From NCBI RefSeq assembly GCF_020906515.1, contig NC_085851.1:1612001-1676000 (forward strand): a stretch of DNA of 64,000 nucleotides, in the 5' to 3' direction. A program made the position numbers and the translations under genes. Source of the stretch: Vanrija pseudolonga. Taxonomy: Eukaryota > Basidiomycota > Tremellomycetes > Trichosporonales > Trichosporonaceae. Within the stretch, counting starts at the first letter, position 1; the number at the start of each line of letters is the position of its first letter. Below the pieces are notes generated by a model, which worked only from the letters and a program-made list of their open reading frames with translations, ran no database searches and was not told where the DNA came from. This document shows, one piece after another, positions 1 through 10,866 of the stretch.

Positions 1-2222
1 GACGTGTCGACGTCTGCTGCTTTGACAAGACGGGCACCATCACTGGCGAGGACCTTGTTGTCGAGGGTGTCTGCGGTGTCGACGCTGCCGACCCCAAGCA
101 CCTCGCTCCCGTTACCGAGACCAGCAAGGAGACCACCCTCACGCTCGCTGCCGCCCACGCCCTTGTCCAGCTCGACGACGGCACCATTGTCGGCGACCCC
201 ATGGAGAAGACCACTCTCACTGCCCTCGACTGGAAGCTGTCCAAGGGAGACAACGTCTCGCCCAACAGCAAGGACGCTCCTTACAAGTACCAAATCAACA
301 TTCGCCGCCGTTACCAGTTCTCGTCGGCTCTCAAGCGCATGTCGACCATCTCGGCTGTCACCGACGCCAGTGGCCGCAAGTGGGTTGCCGCCGTCAAGGG
401 TGCCCCCGAGACCCTCAGGAAGATGTACACCAAGGTCCCCGACTTCTACGACGACACCTACCGCTACTACACTCGCCGTGGCTCGCGTGTCCTTGCCCTT
501 GGTTACAAGACCATGACTGTCGACGCCAACAAGATTAACAACATTCACCGTGACGAGGTCGAGTCTAACCTCGAGTTTGCTGGCTTCCTCGTCTTCCACT
601 GCCCCCTCAAGCCCGACGCTGTCGAGACCCTCAAGATGCTTGCCGACTCTTCGCACCGTCTCATCATGATCACTGGTGACAACCCGCTCACCGCTGCCCA
701 CGTTGCCCGCGACGTTGAGATTGTCGACCGCGATGTCATGATCCTCGACCTCAAGGAGGGCTCCACCGACGCTCTTGTCTGGCGCAACGTTGATGAGACC
801 AAGATTGTCGACGTCAACCCCGACCTCCCCATTGACGCCGACATTCTCAACAACTACGACATCTGCATCACTGGCGCCGCCGTCAAGGAGTTTGAGGCTC
901 GCCCAACCTGGAAGGACCTCGTTACCCACACCTGGGTCTACGCCCGTGTCTCGCCTTCGCAGAAGGAGTACATTGTCACGACTCTCCGTGAGCTCGGCTA
1001 CACCACCCTCATGGCCGGTGATGGTACCAACGACGTCGGCGCGCTCAAGCAGGCCCACATTGGTGTTGCCCTTCTCGACGGTTCCGAGGACGACCTCAAG
1101 CAGATTGCCGAGCACCAGCGCCTCGACCGCATCAAGAAGGTTTACGAGCAGCAGTGCAAGATCTCGGCCCGCTTCAACCAGCCCCCTCCTCCTGTTCCTC
1201 CTCAGCTTCGCGAGGCCTTCCCTGAGCTTGTCAAGACCCAGGAGGAGGTCGCTGCCAGCCACCAGAACGCCCGCAAGCGCAACCCCATGGAGAAGTTTGA
1301 CCTCGCGACCATCACCACCAAGCTCGCCGACATGGACGAGGGCCAGGAGGTTCCTCAGATCAAGCTCGGTGACGCTTCGTGCGCCGCTCCCTTCACTTCC
1401 AAGCTGTCCAACGTTGCCGCCATCTCCAACATTATCCGTCAGGGTCGCTGCACGCTCGTTGCCACGATCCAGATGTACAAGATTCTGGCCCTCAACTGTC
1501 TTATCACTGCCTACTCGCTCTCGGTTCAGTACCTCGACGGCATCAAGTTTGGCGACTACCAGGTTACCATCACCGGCATGCTCATGAGCGTCTGTTTCCT
1601 CTGCATCTCGCGTGCCAAGCCCGTCGACAAGCTTTCGCGCGAGCGTCCCCTCGGCAACATCTTCAACCTCTACGTCCTCCTGTCGGTCCTCCTGCAGTTT
1701 GCCGTCCACATTGTTGCCCTCGTGTACATTACCCGCCTCTCGCAGGGGCTTGAGGACCGCGGTGTCATTGACCTCGAGAAGAAGTTTGAGCCTACTCTGC
1801 TCAACACTGCCATCTACCTCCTTGGTCTCTCGCAGCAGGTGTCGACCTTCGTCCTCAACTTCCAGGGTCGTCCCTTCCGTGAGGGCATCAGCGAGAACCG
1901 CCCTCTGTACTACGGTCTCCTTGGTGCCTCGGCTGTTGCCTACTCTGGCGCTACCGACCTGTTCCCCGAGCTCAACAAGTGGCTCCAGCTTGTCGACATG
2001 AGCTTCAACTTCCGTGTCAAGCTCACGCTGGCCATGATTATCGACTTTGGCGGCTGCTACATCATTGAGGTTGGCTGCAAGTACCTGTTTGCCGACCTCG
2101 AGCCGGCTGAGCTTGTCACCCGTGGCCGCGAGCGTCGTGAGAAGCGCCGCGCGCTCGAGGAGGCCGAGAAGGCCAAGCAGCCTCTGCCCGAGCTTGACGC
2201 GGTTGTCAAGAAGGACCAGTAG
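1..2222 (+). CDS. SPF1: P5A-type ATPase, endoplasmic reticulum (Spf1-like), 3' part
   Basis: The gene is cut by the window start: reading begins at base 3 and runs 739 codons to TAG without an intron. The fragment opens inside the P-type ATPase phosphorylation site, seen as CCFDKTGTITGEDLVVEG, with the phosphorylated Asp at bases 24-26. Further on are the nucleotide-binding and hinge motifs MITGDNPLTAAHVARD (near base 670) and MAGDGTNDVGALKQAHIGVA (near 1012), then several C-terminal membrane segments (about 1440-2080) and a charged tail ending KKDQ. The Gly-Glu-Asp after the phosphorylation loop and the DVGALK wording fit the P5A subfamily (yeast Spf1, human ATP13A1), ER ATPases that extract mis-inserted transmembrane helices. 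The N-terminal membrane segments and actuator domain lie outside the window. Family assignment is very secure; ER location is from the family. Confidence 0.96.
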   Translation, partial: RVDVCCFDKTGTITGEDLVVEGVCGVDAADPKHLAPVTETSKETTLTLAAAHALVQLDDGTIVGDPMEKTTLTALDWKLSKGDNVSPNSKDAPYKYQINIRRRYQFSSALKRMSTISAVTDASGRKWVAAVKGAPETLRKMYTKVPDFYDDTYRYYTRRGSRVLALGYKTMTVDANKINNIHRDEVESNLEFAGFLVFHCPLKPDAVETLKMLADSSHRLIMITGDNPLTAAHVARDVEIVDRDVMILDLKEGSTDALVWRNVDETKIVDVNPDLPIDADILNNYDICITGAAVKEFEARPTWKDLVTHTWVYARVSPSQKEYIVTTLRELGYTTLMAGDGTNDVGALKQAHIGVALLDGSEDDLKQIAEHQRLDRIKKVYEQQCKISARFNQPPPPVPPQLREAFPELVKTQEEVAASHQNARKRNPMEKFDLATITTKLADMDEGQEVPQIKLGDASCAAPFTSKLSNVAAISNIIRQGRCTLVATIQMYKILALNCLITAYSLSVQYLDGIKFGDYQVTITGMLMSVCFLCISRAKPVDKLSRERPLGNIFNLYVLLSVLLQFAVHIVALVYITRLSQGLEDRGVIDLEKKFEPTLLNTAIYLLGLSQQVSTFVLNFQGRPFREGISENRPLYYGLLGASAVAYSGATDLFPELNKWLQLVDMSFNFRVKLTLAMIIDFGGCYIIEVGCKYLFADLEPAELVTRGRERREKRRALEEAEKAKQPLPELDAVVKKDQ

Positions 2223-3041
2223 AGGGGGGAGAAGTGTGGGAGGTGGAGAGGGTGAGCGTGGAGGCTCAGCGCTCCGCCTCGTGTAGAGTGGCCTCGGCCA
2301 CACCCTTGCATCGTCGAGCCAGCGCGCGCGCGACTGGCTAATCGTAGACTAGCATGAAACATTTGACATTTTAATGCGCGGGTGATGCATGTTTTGTTTC
2401 GGATGCTGATTAGTGGCTAGCCGAGCTAGCCGAGGCAGGTGGCGGACCATCGTCCACTGGCGCGGTGTCAAGCGCGCAGCCGCCGCCGTTAGATGCGAGT
2501 CGCGACAAACATGCAGGACGACGAGGCATGCAGCAGCGTCGGCTCTGCTCGGCGAGCCACGGCCGGAGCTCGCTCGGTGCTCGCGGTGCACCCTTGCTAC
2601 GGTGACTAACTGAGGATGCAAATGCGCCCGTGTGACTGGCGGCACGACCACGGGGGCACAGGGAGGGGAGCGCGGCGCCGCGCCGCGGGCTTGCAAAAGG
2701 GCGCCATCGTCCGCCAGTCAGTCGCCGGGGGTAGTGATGGTGAGTCGCGGTGACAGCGGGGGGGTACGTTGTGCCGTCGAGATAGATACCTAGATGCGTT
2801 AAAGGCTCCGAGAGTGCTAGTGGCTAGTGGCAGCATGCCTACGCGCACCGATTCCAGTGAACGCACCCCTCCCCCCTTGTAGCCCCTTGGCACAGACGGA
2901 TTAAACGTTTCCAAGCCCTTTCCAACGGCATCGCGCGGTTGGCGTGCCTGGCGAGTAAAAGTCGGTCCGTATCGCGTCCTTTGGGGAGGGACGAAGGGCA
3001 CGCCGTCCCGAGACACATTCGGCGCCGAGGCCGTGTCCGTC

Positions 3042-3083
3042 GCCGACGACGACGACGAGGACGACGACGACGACGACGACGAG
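3042..3083. repeat. (GAC)n microsatellite
   Basis: Nearly pure run of GAC/CGA triplets, about 13 units with one GAG interruption, in the intergenic region upstream of the carbonic anhydrase. Confidence 0.9.
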
Positions 3084-3141
3084 CACACGAGCACACACGA
3101 CGCCAGATGGCTTTTACTCCAGCGAGAGCAGGCCGCTGCCG

Positions 3142-3173
3142 CCAGCCCCAGCCCCAGCCCCAGCCCCAGCCCC
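3142..3173. repeat. (AGCCCC)n hexanucleotide repeat
   Basis: Five consecutive AGCCCC units, some 280 bp upstream of the first candidate carbonic anhydrase start codon. Confidence 0.9.
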
Positions 3174-3453
3174 CGATTCCCACCCCCGCCGCTGCTGCCG
3201 CTGCCGCTCGGTCCGCCCGCGGCACCATCTGTGCCACCCCCTCAACATCCCCAGGGCTGCAGCGTTGCTCGTCCTCCTCCTCTGCACACTCCTTCCACCA
3301 CTCGTCATCTATACTCGAGTGTAACACTCGCCAGCGCACGACGACGGCGGCGTGCACACGCCGTCCTCCCGGCCTGTTCCTCCTTTCAGCAGGAGGCCTC
3401 GTCCTCGCACCTTTAGCGGCTCGAGCATCGACGCAGCAGCATACTTAAGCAGG

Positions 3454-4511
3454 ATGCTGGCGTCTCCTCGCCCGCTGCACACGCAGCTCACCACGCCGCC
3501 CCAGTTCCCCGCCGCGCTCCCCACCCCGCCGCTTTCCCCGCCAGCCAACTCCGTCGCAATGTCCGCGCACCCCGAGCTCTCGCCATACCTCTCCGGAAAC
3601 GCCCAGTGGGCCGGCCAGACCAACGCCGCGGACCCCACGTTCCTCCCGCAGCTCGCGACGGGCCAGGCGCCGACGGTGCTCTGGATTGGCTGCGCCGACT
3701 CGCGCGTGCCCGAGAGCGTTATCATGCAGCGCAAGCCCGGAGACGTGTTCGTGCACGTGAGTGGGAGCGACGGCAGAGATGGCACAACTGACACCCGCCC
3801 AGCGTAACATCGCCAACCAGGTAGGCTTGCCTCGCCCCGCCCCGCTGACATCCAGTTCCAGTCCGAGGACGACTCGGCCAACGCCGTCCTCAACTATGGT
3901 GTCCTCCACCTCGGCGCCACGCACGGTGAGTAGAGCGGTGTGGGAGACTGGGACGACGGAAGGGCGCTAATCATCGCCACCATCGTCATGCCACGCCACA
4001 CTCGACTGTCCACGATCACACACTCCATCACACAGTCGCCATTGTCGGCCACACCGCCTGCGGAGGATGCAACGCCGCCTACGCCGCGCCCAAGGAGGGC
4101 GCCGCGCCGGGCAACTCGCTTGGCCGCTTCCTCGCGCCCCTGGTCAAGCTCCGCCACTCGCTGCCTGCCGGCGCGACCGCCGACGACCTCATCAAGGCCA
4201 ATGTCCGCGAGGGCGTCAAGAACGCCGTCGCTTCCGACGTAAGTGGACCCAGCCAAGGGGGGGCAGGGGGTCGACGTGCGAGACCTCGACGTGCGAGGAC
4301 GTCGCGCTCCTCGCAGGCACGATCCTTGTGCAAATTCCCCAAATACCCCACCTTCCCCTTCCATCGACCCCACCGCGTCGGACAATACTCACCCGCCCAG
4401 ACCATCCAGACGGCCTGGGCGCAGGGCAAGCAGGTCTACGTCCACGGCTGGCTGTACGACCTCAAGACGGGCCTCATCCAGGACCTGCACTACTCGCAGG
4501 GGCCGCAGTAG
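3454..4511 (+). CDS. Beta-class carbonic anhydrase
   Basis: Interconverts CO2 and bicarbonate. Five exons: 3454-3756, 3803-3820, 3856-3925, 4036-4238 and 4401-4511. The second exon is only 18 nt and encodes RNIANQ. The zinc-site motifs are all present: GCADSRVPES (Cys, Asp-Arg pair), then after two introns VGHTACGGCNAA (His and Cys ligands). C-terminal VYVHGWLYDLKTGLI matches the conserved end of fungal CAs such as Cryptococcus Can2. Two in-frame starts are plausible. ATG 3454 gives 234 aa, with a Pro/Thr-rich 35-residue leader that might be targeting sequence or simply UTR. ATG 3559 (MSAHPELSPYL) gives 199 aa, close to the compact family length. I keep the outer start so both are covered; 3559 may be the real one. 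Function is secure; cytosolic location is inferred from homologues. Confidence 0.93.
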
Positions 4512-5033
4512 GTGTAGGTGCGTGTCACGGGGCCGGCGGGGCGCCGTTCCGTTGCGTTGCGCTGCACCGTTTCAACACCACAAAAAGTCGAGCCCGAGCT
4601 CGGGCTCGCGTTAGACGTTTCACTCTGGGATCATAGCATATCCATATCATTTTGTACATAGACATAGTAATGCGACGAGTAGGGAAGCTGGGCGGGTAGG
4701 GCAGTGATGGCCTGTGAGGGGTGCGATCACGTCCGGTCCAAGCGTCGAGGCACGACATGACCATGATCTGCAACCGCCGCGCCGCTCTGCCTCTCTTCAG
4801 AAATGAAGCCCCTCAGCCATTGCGTCAGTCTGTCGCTGCCACCAATCCCATACAGTACTATACAATGCATTCTAGACACGATTCTGAGACGATCTAGACA
4901 CGGAACAGGCGGAATGCCGAGGCGAAATGCCGATGCTGATGAGGACGTAACACGGAGCGGAGCGAGAACGGAGACGCGAGGGGGACATTGGCGCAATACG
5001 CCGCAGCGACAGCCACAGTCGTGCCCGCGCCGT
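4512..5033. other. Convergent intergenic, carbonic anhydrase / RPB9
   Basis: About 520 bp between two tail-to-tail genes, expected to hold both 3' ends. No gene or clear element seen. Confidence 0.6.
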
Positions 5034-5603
5034 CTACCTCGTCTTGACCTTGGGGTCGCGGAAGAGCTGCTTGCAGTTCATGCAGTAGTAGAAGAGCGTC
5101 ATGTTGGTGGTATGCCGCTTCGCCTGGTCCTGGTAGAAGACGGCTCTGTGGGGGGTCAGCGGCGCACTCGCAACTCCAGGGCCCGCGCCAACGCACCCCT
5201 CATGATGGCACTTGGGGCAGGGGATCGCCTTGCGCTGCAGCGTCGGGTCCGTCTCGAGGTCTTTTGTCTCGCCGGCTTGTTCCCTGGGCGGTGTGGTCAG
5301 CTCAAGTCATTTCCAGATCAGCTAGCTCGACCCACATCGCAACCGTCAACAGGTCATTCTTGTACACGCATGGCGCCCAGTTGTCCTCGGCAACCGCGTT
5401 CTCAGAGTAGTTGCAGTTGCGGCACTGGTACAGGAGGACCTTGGAGTTGTTGTCTGACTGTGAAGAGGGGGTTAGCTCGAGAAGCACATAAACCGCTTGG
5501 TGAGCTCACTCGTGGATACAGGAGGTTGTTGCTGACCGTCAGTAAGTGTACACGCTCCATCCTGTGCTACTCACCACTCTCCGCAGAACTTGAGCGTCGG
5601 CAT
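5034..5603 (-). CDS. RPB9: DNA-directed RNA polymerase II subunit RPB9
   Basis: Small zinc-ribbon subunit of RNA polymerase II, acting in elongation, start-site choice and proofreading. Five exons on the minus strand: 5603-5575, 5531-5510, 5457-5336, 5283-5197 and 5145-5034, giving 123 aa, the normal family length. The N-terminal ribbon has CGEC then CRNC (MPTLKFCGECNNLLYPR, later LLYQCRNCNYSEN). The C-terminal ribbon has CPKCHHEGAVFYQ and CMNCKQLF. Between them is the family linker ETKDLETDPTLQR. The third donor was set by frame: it leaves two bases (AT) that join G to make Met before EQAGETKD. The gene is easily missed because no exon exceeds 122 nt and the first two total only 51 nt. The upstream region carries an unusual motif cluster, described separately. 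Confidence 0.95.
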
Positions 5604-6749
5604 GGTGGTGGTGGCGAGATGAGTAAGGTGATAACAATTGTTGTTGCACCGGCGTTGAACTTGTGCTCGAGGTCGGAGGTGTCATGAGTCATAGGCGCGG
5701 CTCCACGTGACTCATAGGCGTGAATCATGTGATTCATAGTTACTGCGCGCCTATGAACCCTAGATTGTGCCAGTGGACGCGAGATCCGCCAAATCCCCTA
5801 GTGCACTGCAACGCGCAAACATCGGGCAACGAAACCCGTACCCAGATTCCAAGGTGGCTGCTGGCTTGGAAGCCTCTCTTGCGGCCAACCAGCCTCTGCG
5901 CGCCAAAGGAGAGAGGGAAGGAAGGAGCACAACAACATTGGGGCCTCCCCGCTCGACAAGACAACATTACAACCCATCACGGCATGCACTCGTCCAGCAT
6001 GTCCTTCTGTATTCGGGGATGCAGCCAGCCAGCCAGCAACAGCACATATCCGCAGCTCGGTCGGCCTTGACAACGCGGTGACCTGCATGACCTGTACCTG
6101 TAAATGGCTACTGCCGCGTTCCCACGAGGTACAGCCGCTCGTCGGCAAGCATGCTTGTTGCTCAGAACAACAGGGGTCTCGAGGGCACCCGGCATCTGCC
6201 CCGATGCTGTACCCTCCCTCTGCGTCTCTGCCCGCCGCCCGCCTCCGCCTCCGAGTTCGGTTGAAACGCACTTTTGGTCCTTGTGCCAGCTAGCTAGCAG
6301 TGATACCAGCAGCTCTCTTGGCGCGTGCCTAAGACAAAGCTAGCAGGGAGACCCCTCTTGCACACAGCACCAGTGACAGCAGCCCTCGTCGCCCGGCACA
6401 CTGTGCGAGGCCAACTTTCAGTAGCGCCGCGCGTTTCCAACTGATCCTAACGCTGCAGCCACCGCCGCTGCTGCCGCCACCGCCCACCACGACGACCAAA
6501 AACCTGGCCGCTCGACCAAGCATTCCAACACCTCCACGCCGCTTTGCATTGTTGCATACCACCACTAACTTGCTTCACCCCGCATTCCCACATTTTTACT
6601 CCACTCGACACCATCTTCCTTGTAGACTTTGAACAACATCCCGACACACACACACGGCCAACGCCCGACGCGTTGCCCTCGTCACACACGGCCACGCCGG
6701 CACCCCTCCCATCACACCGCGTCCCGACGCGTGGGACGACTTATCCACA
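5604..6749. other. Divergent intergenic, RPB9 / GT90 gene
   Basis: About 1.15 kb between the starts of two divergent genes. Apart from the motif cluster at 5684-5756, nothing with protein-family character was seen. It should contain both promoters. Confidence 0.65.
5684..5756. promoter_or_regulatory. Cluster of AP-1/Gcn4-like sites, E-box, palindrome and TCATAGGCG repeats
   Basis: Seen directly: ATGAGTCAT at 5684-5692, GTGACTCAT at 5707-5715 overlapping CACGTG at 5704-5709, and the inverted pair TGAATCA-TG-TGATTCA at 5721-5736. The nonamer TCATAGGCG occurs at 5689-5697 and 5712-5720 and inverted at 5748-5756. The cluster is 80-155 bp upstream of the RPB9 start codon. ATGASTCAT is the classic bZIP (Gcn4/AP-1) site; that it is used here is inference. 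Confidence 0.5.
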
Positions 6750-9021
6750 ATGGCACGCAGTACCCTCCCCCTCGCTCTCCCCTTCACCATGCCCCTCCCA
6801 AGGCGGCTCATGATGCTCATCGGCATCACAGTCACCGTCTTCCTCATCCTGCACACCTTCGCCCCCGCCGTGCTCCCCCCAGCCCTGGTCCCCTGGATCC
6901 CCCACCACGAGCCAGACTCGTCGTACTGGTCGACCAACAACTGGACCCCGCCAGTACTGAGTGACACGCGGCCCGACAAGATCAAGGAGTGGGACGAGAA
7001 CGGTCGCTGTCTCTTCGTCTCGCCATTCGACGCCCTCTCGCCTAAGGAGAGGAAGCTCGCCGCCACCCTCAGCCTCGAGGAGGTTGTCCCTGGCATCTTT
7101 GGCGTGCGCGGCGCCGGCAAGACCGAGTCGGACGCCAACGGCACCGTCTCAAAACTCGAGACCCCTAACCCCATCCTCGCGCTCCTCAAGGAGGGAGAGG
7201 AGAAATGGCAGAAGCTGGTCAACCGCCAGAGCAAGACCCTCGAGCAGGCTGTCAAGGTGTACGAGGAGCGGTGGGGCCGCCCGCCCCCCAAGGGCTTTGA
7301 TGACTGGTGAGTAGGCCACGAGCGTTGGCGGCATCGCACTAACAATTACCAGGTGGCGCTTTGCGGAGCAGCACGAGGTCATGCTTCCTGACGAGTACGA
7401 CGCGATCATGGAGAGCCTCATGCCCTTCTATGGTCTCCCGATTGGCACCCTCAAGGAGCGCGAAGAGGACGCCGAGAAGGTCGTCGAGACCTTTACGCTT
7501 ATCATCGGACCCAACGACAAGGGCGAGCAGTCCGTCGAGCTCCAGTGGAACGACGACTATGCTCGTGACACCTGGTGGGCGTCGCGCGGTCGCGCCGAAT
7601 CTCAGATTGAGCTCATGGAGCCGTTCCTTCACATGCTACCGAAGATGAGGTACGTCAAAACATTGCTGTGCGACGTCTGACACACGTAGGACCACTTTCT
7701 CGATCCACGACCAGCCGACCATTCTCCTTGACTACCAGCGTAACCAGGAGCTCCTCAAGGCTGCGGAGGCACACCAGGGTGAGTGCGACTCTCCGGTTTG
7801 AGTGCTGATGACCAGTGTCCACACATCCCAACGAGGAGGACCGCCATGAGCAAGTCTACGAGAGGGCATGCTCGCCTACGTCGCGTCTCAAGATGGGCGA
7901 CAAGGACCAGCTCCAGGGCGACACCTTCATCTTCAAGCACCTGGCTGCGATGAACCCCTGTGACCACCCCTCGCTCCTCGACACGCACGGCATGTTCCTG
8001 GAGAAGCACAATGAGGGCACTCACCCCCAGCCCCACACCAAGCTCCTCCCCCTGTTTGTTCCCTCAAAGACCATCCTCAACGGCGACATTCCAGTCACCC
8101 CCATTGGCAAGGACGGCCGCCGTGACGACGTCGGCCCAGACCCCAAGTGGACCAGCAAGAATGGCAAGGTCTACTGGCGTGGTCTTGCCACTGGATTGAA
8201 CAAGAATAAGAAGGAGGGTTCCCGCTGGCGCGAAAGCCACCGCGAGCGTCTCCACTTCCTCGCCAACGAGAAGGACAAGGACAAGACGGCCGAGATTCTC
8301 GAGCCCATCGAGTCGAGCGGTATGGCTCGTTACAAGAACTACACGCTCCGCTCCCTCGGGCAGTACTACATGAACGCCAAGCTTGCCGACCAACCGTGGC
8401 AGTGCGACGGCAACGACGGCACCTGCGACGAGATGAAGGCCGAGATTGACTTTGCGCCCAAAGACCCGTCAGAAAAGTCCAACGAGTACAAGTATATCCT
8501 TGATGTGAGTGGGCACTTGGTTGGCAGCGCTAACTCGACAGGTTGATGGCAACGCTTGGAGCTCGCGTTTCCCTCGTCTCATGGCCAGCTTGAACGTCGT
8601 CATCAAGTCGACCGTCTTCCCCGAGTGGAACTCTCACTTCCTACCCGAGTGGTACGCCTACGTCCCCACCAAGGTCGACTACTCGGACCTCTACTCGATC
8701 ATGAGCTTCTTCCGCGGCAAGCCTAACGGCAAGGGCTCGCACGACGAGGTGGCCCGCCGTATTGCCCTCAACGGTCAATGCTGGGTGGAGCGCACCTGGC
8801 GTCGTCAGGACCTGCAGGCGTACATGTTCCGCCTGTTCCTCGAGTACGGCCGCCTTATTCACCCCGACCGCGATAGCGGCGTCATGGACTTTGTGCTCCA
8901 GGACTACCACAAGGACAACAAGGAGCCCGAGCACGAGCACAAGGAGGGCGAGAAGAAGGAGGGCGAGAACGCGGCCGACGAGCTCAACAAGGAGGAGGCC
9001 ATCCCCGGCATCGAGTCGTAA
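6750..9021 (+). CDS. GT90 / CAP10-family glycosyltransferase (xylosyltransferase-like)
   Basis: Five exons: 6750-7306, 7353-7649, 7690-7778, 7816-8504 and 8542-9021, 703 aa. The N-terminus is short and basic and is followed by one hydrophobic segment (about residues 15-50), the layout of a type II Golgi membrane protein. A lumenal stem follows, and then the CAP10 (GT90) domain in the C-terminal half, recognised by [38 protein letters not shown] and the acidic, Lys-rich tail after [10 protein letters not shown]. In Cryptococcus the family includes Cap10 and the capsule xylosyltransferase Cxt1, and the fold uses UDP-sugars in the secretory pathway. Capsule or cell-wall/glycolipid xylosylation is therefore likely but the exact acceptor cannot be read. 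The ATG at 6750 is the first in frame and sits just before the membrane segment. The tail is unusually charged (runs of [14 protein letters not shown]). Confidence 0.9.
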
Positions 9022-9499
9022 ACAAGACCTTGCGGCGTTGCGCACGCCAGGAGGCACATTTCTAGACTGCAGGTGTTACACCTGTCCATTGTACCACTAG
9101 TCGGCTTGGCTGCAAGCTGGCATCATCATACCCTTCCATCATAGGCTGTGTGTCATGCACGCATACATCTGATCAAAATGGGGCGCGGACAGCTCTGTGT
9201 CACCACAAGAGATCGCGTGAGAATTAGTTCGCGAACCAACATCACGAGCCCCTGATCGCGCGACAAGGCCGTCCTCGTGATCCAAGTCTCATGCGGTATC
9301 GTCAACAACAGGTGAGCACGTAGCGCGCGACGGGTCAAGAAACGGAAGTACATTCGGGTTGAGGAAATACAGACAGGGCGGAAGGAGCTCGCGTGGAAGG
9401 CCCATCGCGGCCGGCCAAGGATGGGTATACGTATACAGCGTGTTGTGTTGTGTGGTGGGGGCGGGAGGTTTGTGTGACGCGATGAGTCCGCGCACACGG
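9022..9499. other. Convergent intergenic, GT90 gene / CCC1
   Basis: About 480 bp between two 3' ends. No gene, repeat or RNA recognised. Confidence 0.6.
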
Positions 9500-10866
9500 T
9501 TACTCCTCGACGCCGAGGATCTTGACCAGAGCAAACGCACAGCCAGCAGCCAGGCCACCGACAAACAGCATGCTGATCGCACCCCAGACGTAACCGCCAA
9601 CGCCGCCAGTAGCGCCCGTGAAGTAGGTCTTGAAGGTGCCGAAGATCAGAAGGATGATGCCGGTGACAATGGCCGACCAGATGAGGCCGAGCTCGGCCGA
9701 GTCGGTGAAGACGTAGGGGAGGAGGGGAATGAGACCGCCGATAAAGTACGAGAGACCAATGGTGAGGGCCGAAATCCAGAGACGCGAGCGGGGGACCTCC
9801 TCCATGCCCTCGCCAAACTTGAGGAGGAAGGCAGTGAGACCGACGTTGGGGTCGCTCTCTGGCTTGTCGGCGGCGGCCTCAATGTCGGCGGCAGTGTAGA
9901 TGCCCTGGTCCTCGCAGACGTCGTCCTCGACCTCGCGGAGGTCGTCGGCGACGAGACGCGAGAGCGCCTCCTTGACACCGAGGGGACCGAGGATGGCGTG
10001 GACCTCACGCTCCATCTCGCCGTCACACGAGCGGAGGACACGAGCGTGCGTCTGGCGGCGGAGGTAGTGGAAGTGGTCGAGCTCGGCCTGCGAGGCGAGG
10101 AAGCCTCCAAGACCCATCGAGATGGCACCGGCACACAGTTCAGCAAGGCCACCGGTCACGACGAGACGCGACGAGCCGAGCGACGACAGGCCGGCCGTAA
10201 GGGCAAAAGGAACGGTAAGGCCGTCCGAGAGGCCGATAACGCTAGGGTGGGTGTCAGCGTGGCTGAGGTCAAACGCCGGTGCTCAACTCACATGTCTCGC
10301 ACAATCTCGGGGGGAATGAGGTGACGCTCGTCGTCGCCCTTGAGCTCCTTGCCTGCGGGGTGTTAGCACGAACCTAGTACGAACCGAGTTGCACAGGGGC
10401 GATTCCGCGACGCGTCGGGTATCCGAGTAAGGCGAAACCCCCTCCTCACGAGTCCCTGCAACCGTCCCGATGCCCTCGCTCGCCACCACCACCACAAAAA
10501 CCACTCACAGCACTGGCCGGCACCGTGGGCGACACCGCACTTTGTTCCGAGGGGCTGGTCGCCAGCAAGAAGGTCCTCGACCTGGGTGCGGCGCGACTCG
10601 CGCTGCGAGTTGAGCGACGTGCGGCTGGCGGTGCGCTCAATGCCCCACACGGGCTCGGCGGACGCCTTGTTTCCGCGCTTGAGGGGGACGGCGGCGCCTG
10701 ACGCGGGCGTGAGGCTGCTCGAGCTGCCCGTCGCGCGGTTGGCACCACCGCAGCACTTGCCCGACGCGTTGCCTCCGCAGCAACCGCCGCTGGCGTTGTT
10801 GTTGTTGCCGCCGGAGAGGAGGGGCTGGCGCTCGGTGCCCTCGTTGGACGACTTGGAAGCGGGCAT
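9500..10866 (-). CDS. CCC1: CCC1/VIT1-family vacuolar iron (Fe2+/Mn2+) transporter
   Basis: Three exons: 10866-10509, 10352-10292 and 10241-9500, 386 aa. The VIT1/CCC1 domain begins at VIGLSDGLTVPFALTAGLSS, continues with AGAISMGLGGFLASQAELDH, and has the usual hydrophilic, Glu/Asp-rich metal-binding insert between the second and third membrane helices (EMEREVHAILGPLG onward). The last three helices end VKILGVEE. Such proteins load Fe2+ or Mn2+ into the vacuole in exchange for protons. The roughly 150-residue N-terminus is unusual: low-complexity, with repeated Cys pairs (GGCCGG, GKCCGG and a later GQCCK). This could bind metal or Fe-S, but that is speculation. The Met at 10866 (MPASKSSNEGTERQPLLSGG) was chosen because it is followed by an LL-type vacuolar sorting sequence. 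Confidence 0.95.

Larger units (their letters stand above)
2223..3453. other. Intergenic between SPF1 and carbonic anhydrase
   Basis: About 1.2 kb without a supportable gene. It holds the SPF1 3' region and the carbonic anhydrase promoter. Two simple repeats are present: a GAC tract at 3042-3083 and an AGCCCC hexamer tract at 3142-3173. Reading frames here owe their openness to these repeats and to GC content. Confidence 0.7.

Noticed and set aside
775-1587. 270-codon plus-strand frame overlapping SPF1
   Set aside because: It is a shifted shadow of the SPF1 frame: Ser/Arg/Pro-rich, without motifs, and arises from the strong C/G bias at third positions of the real gene.
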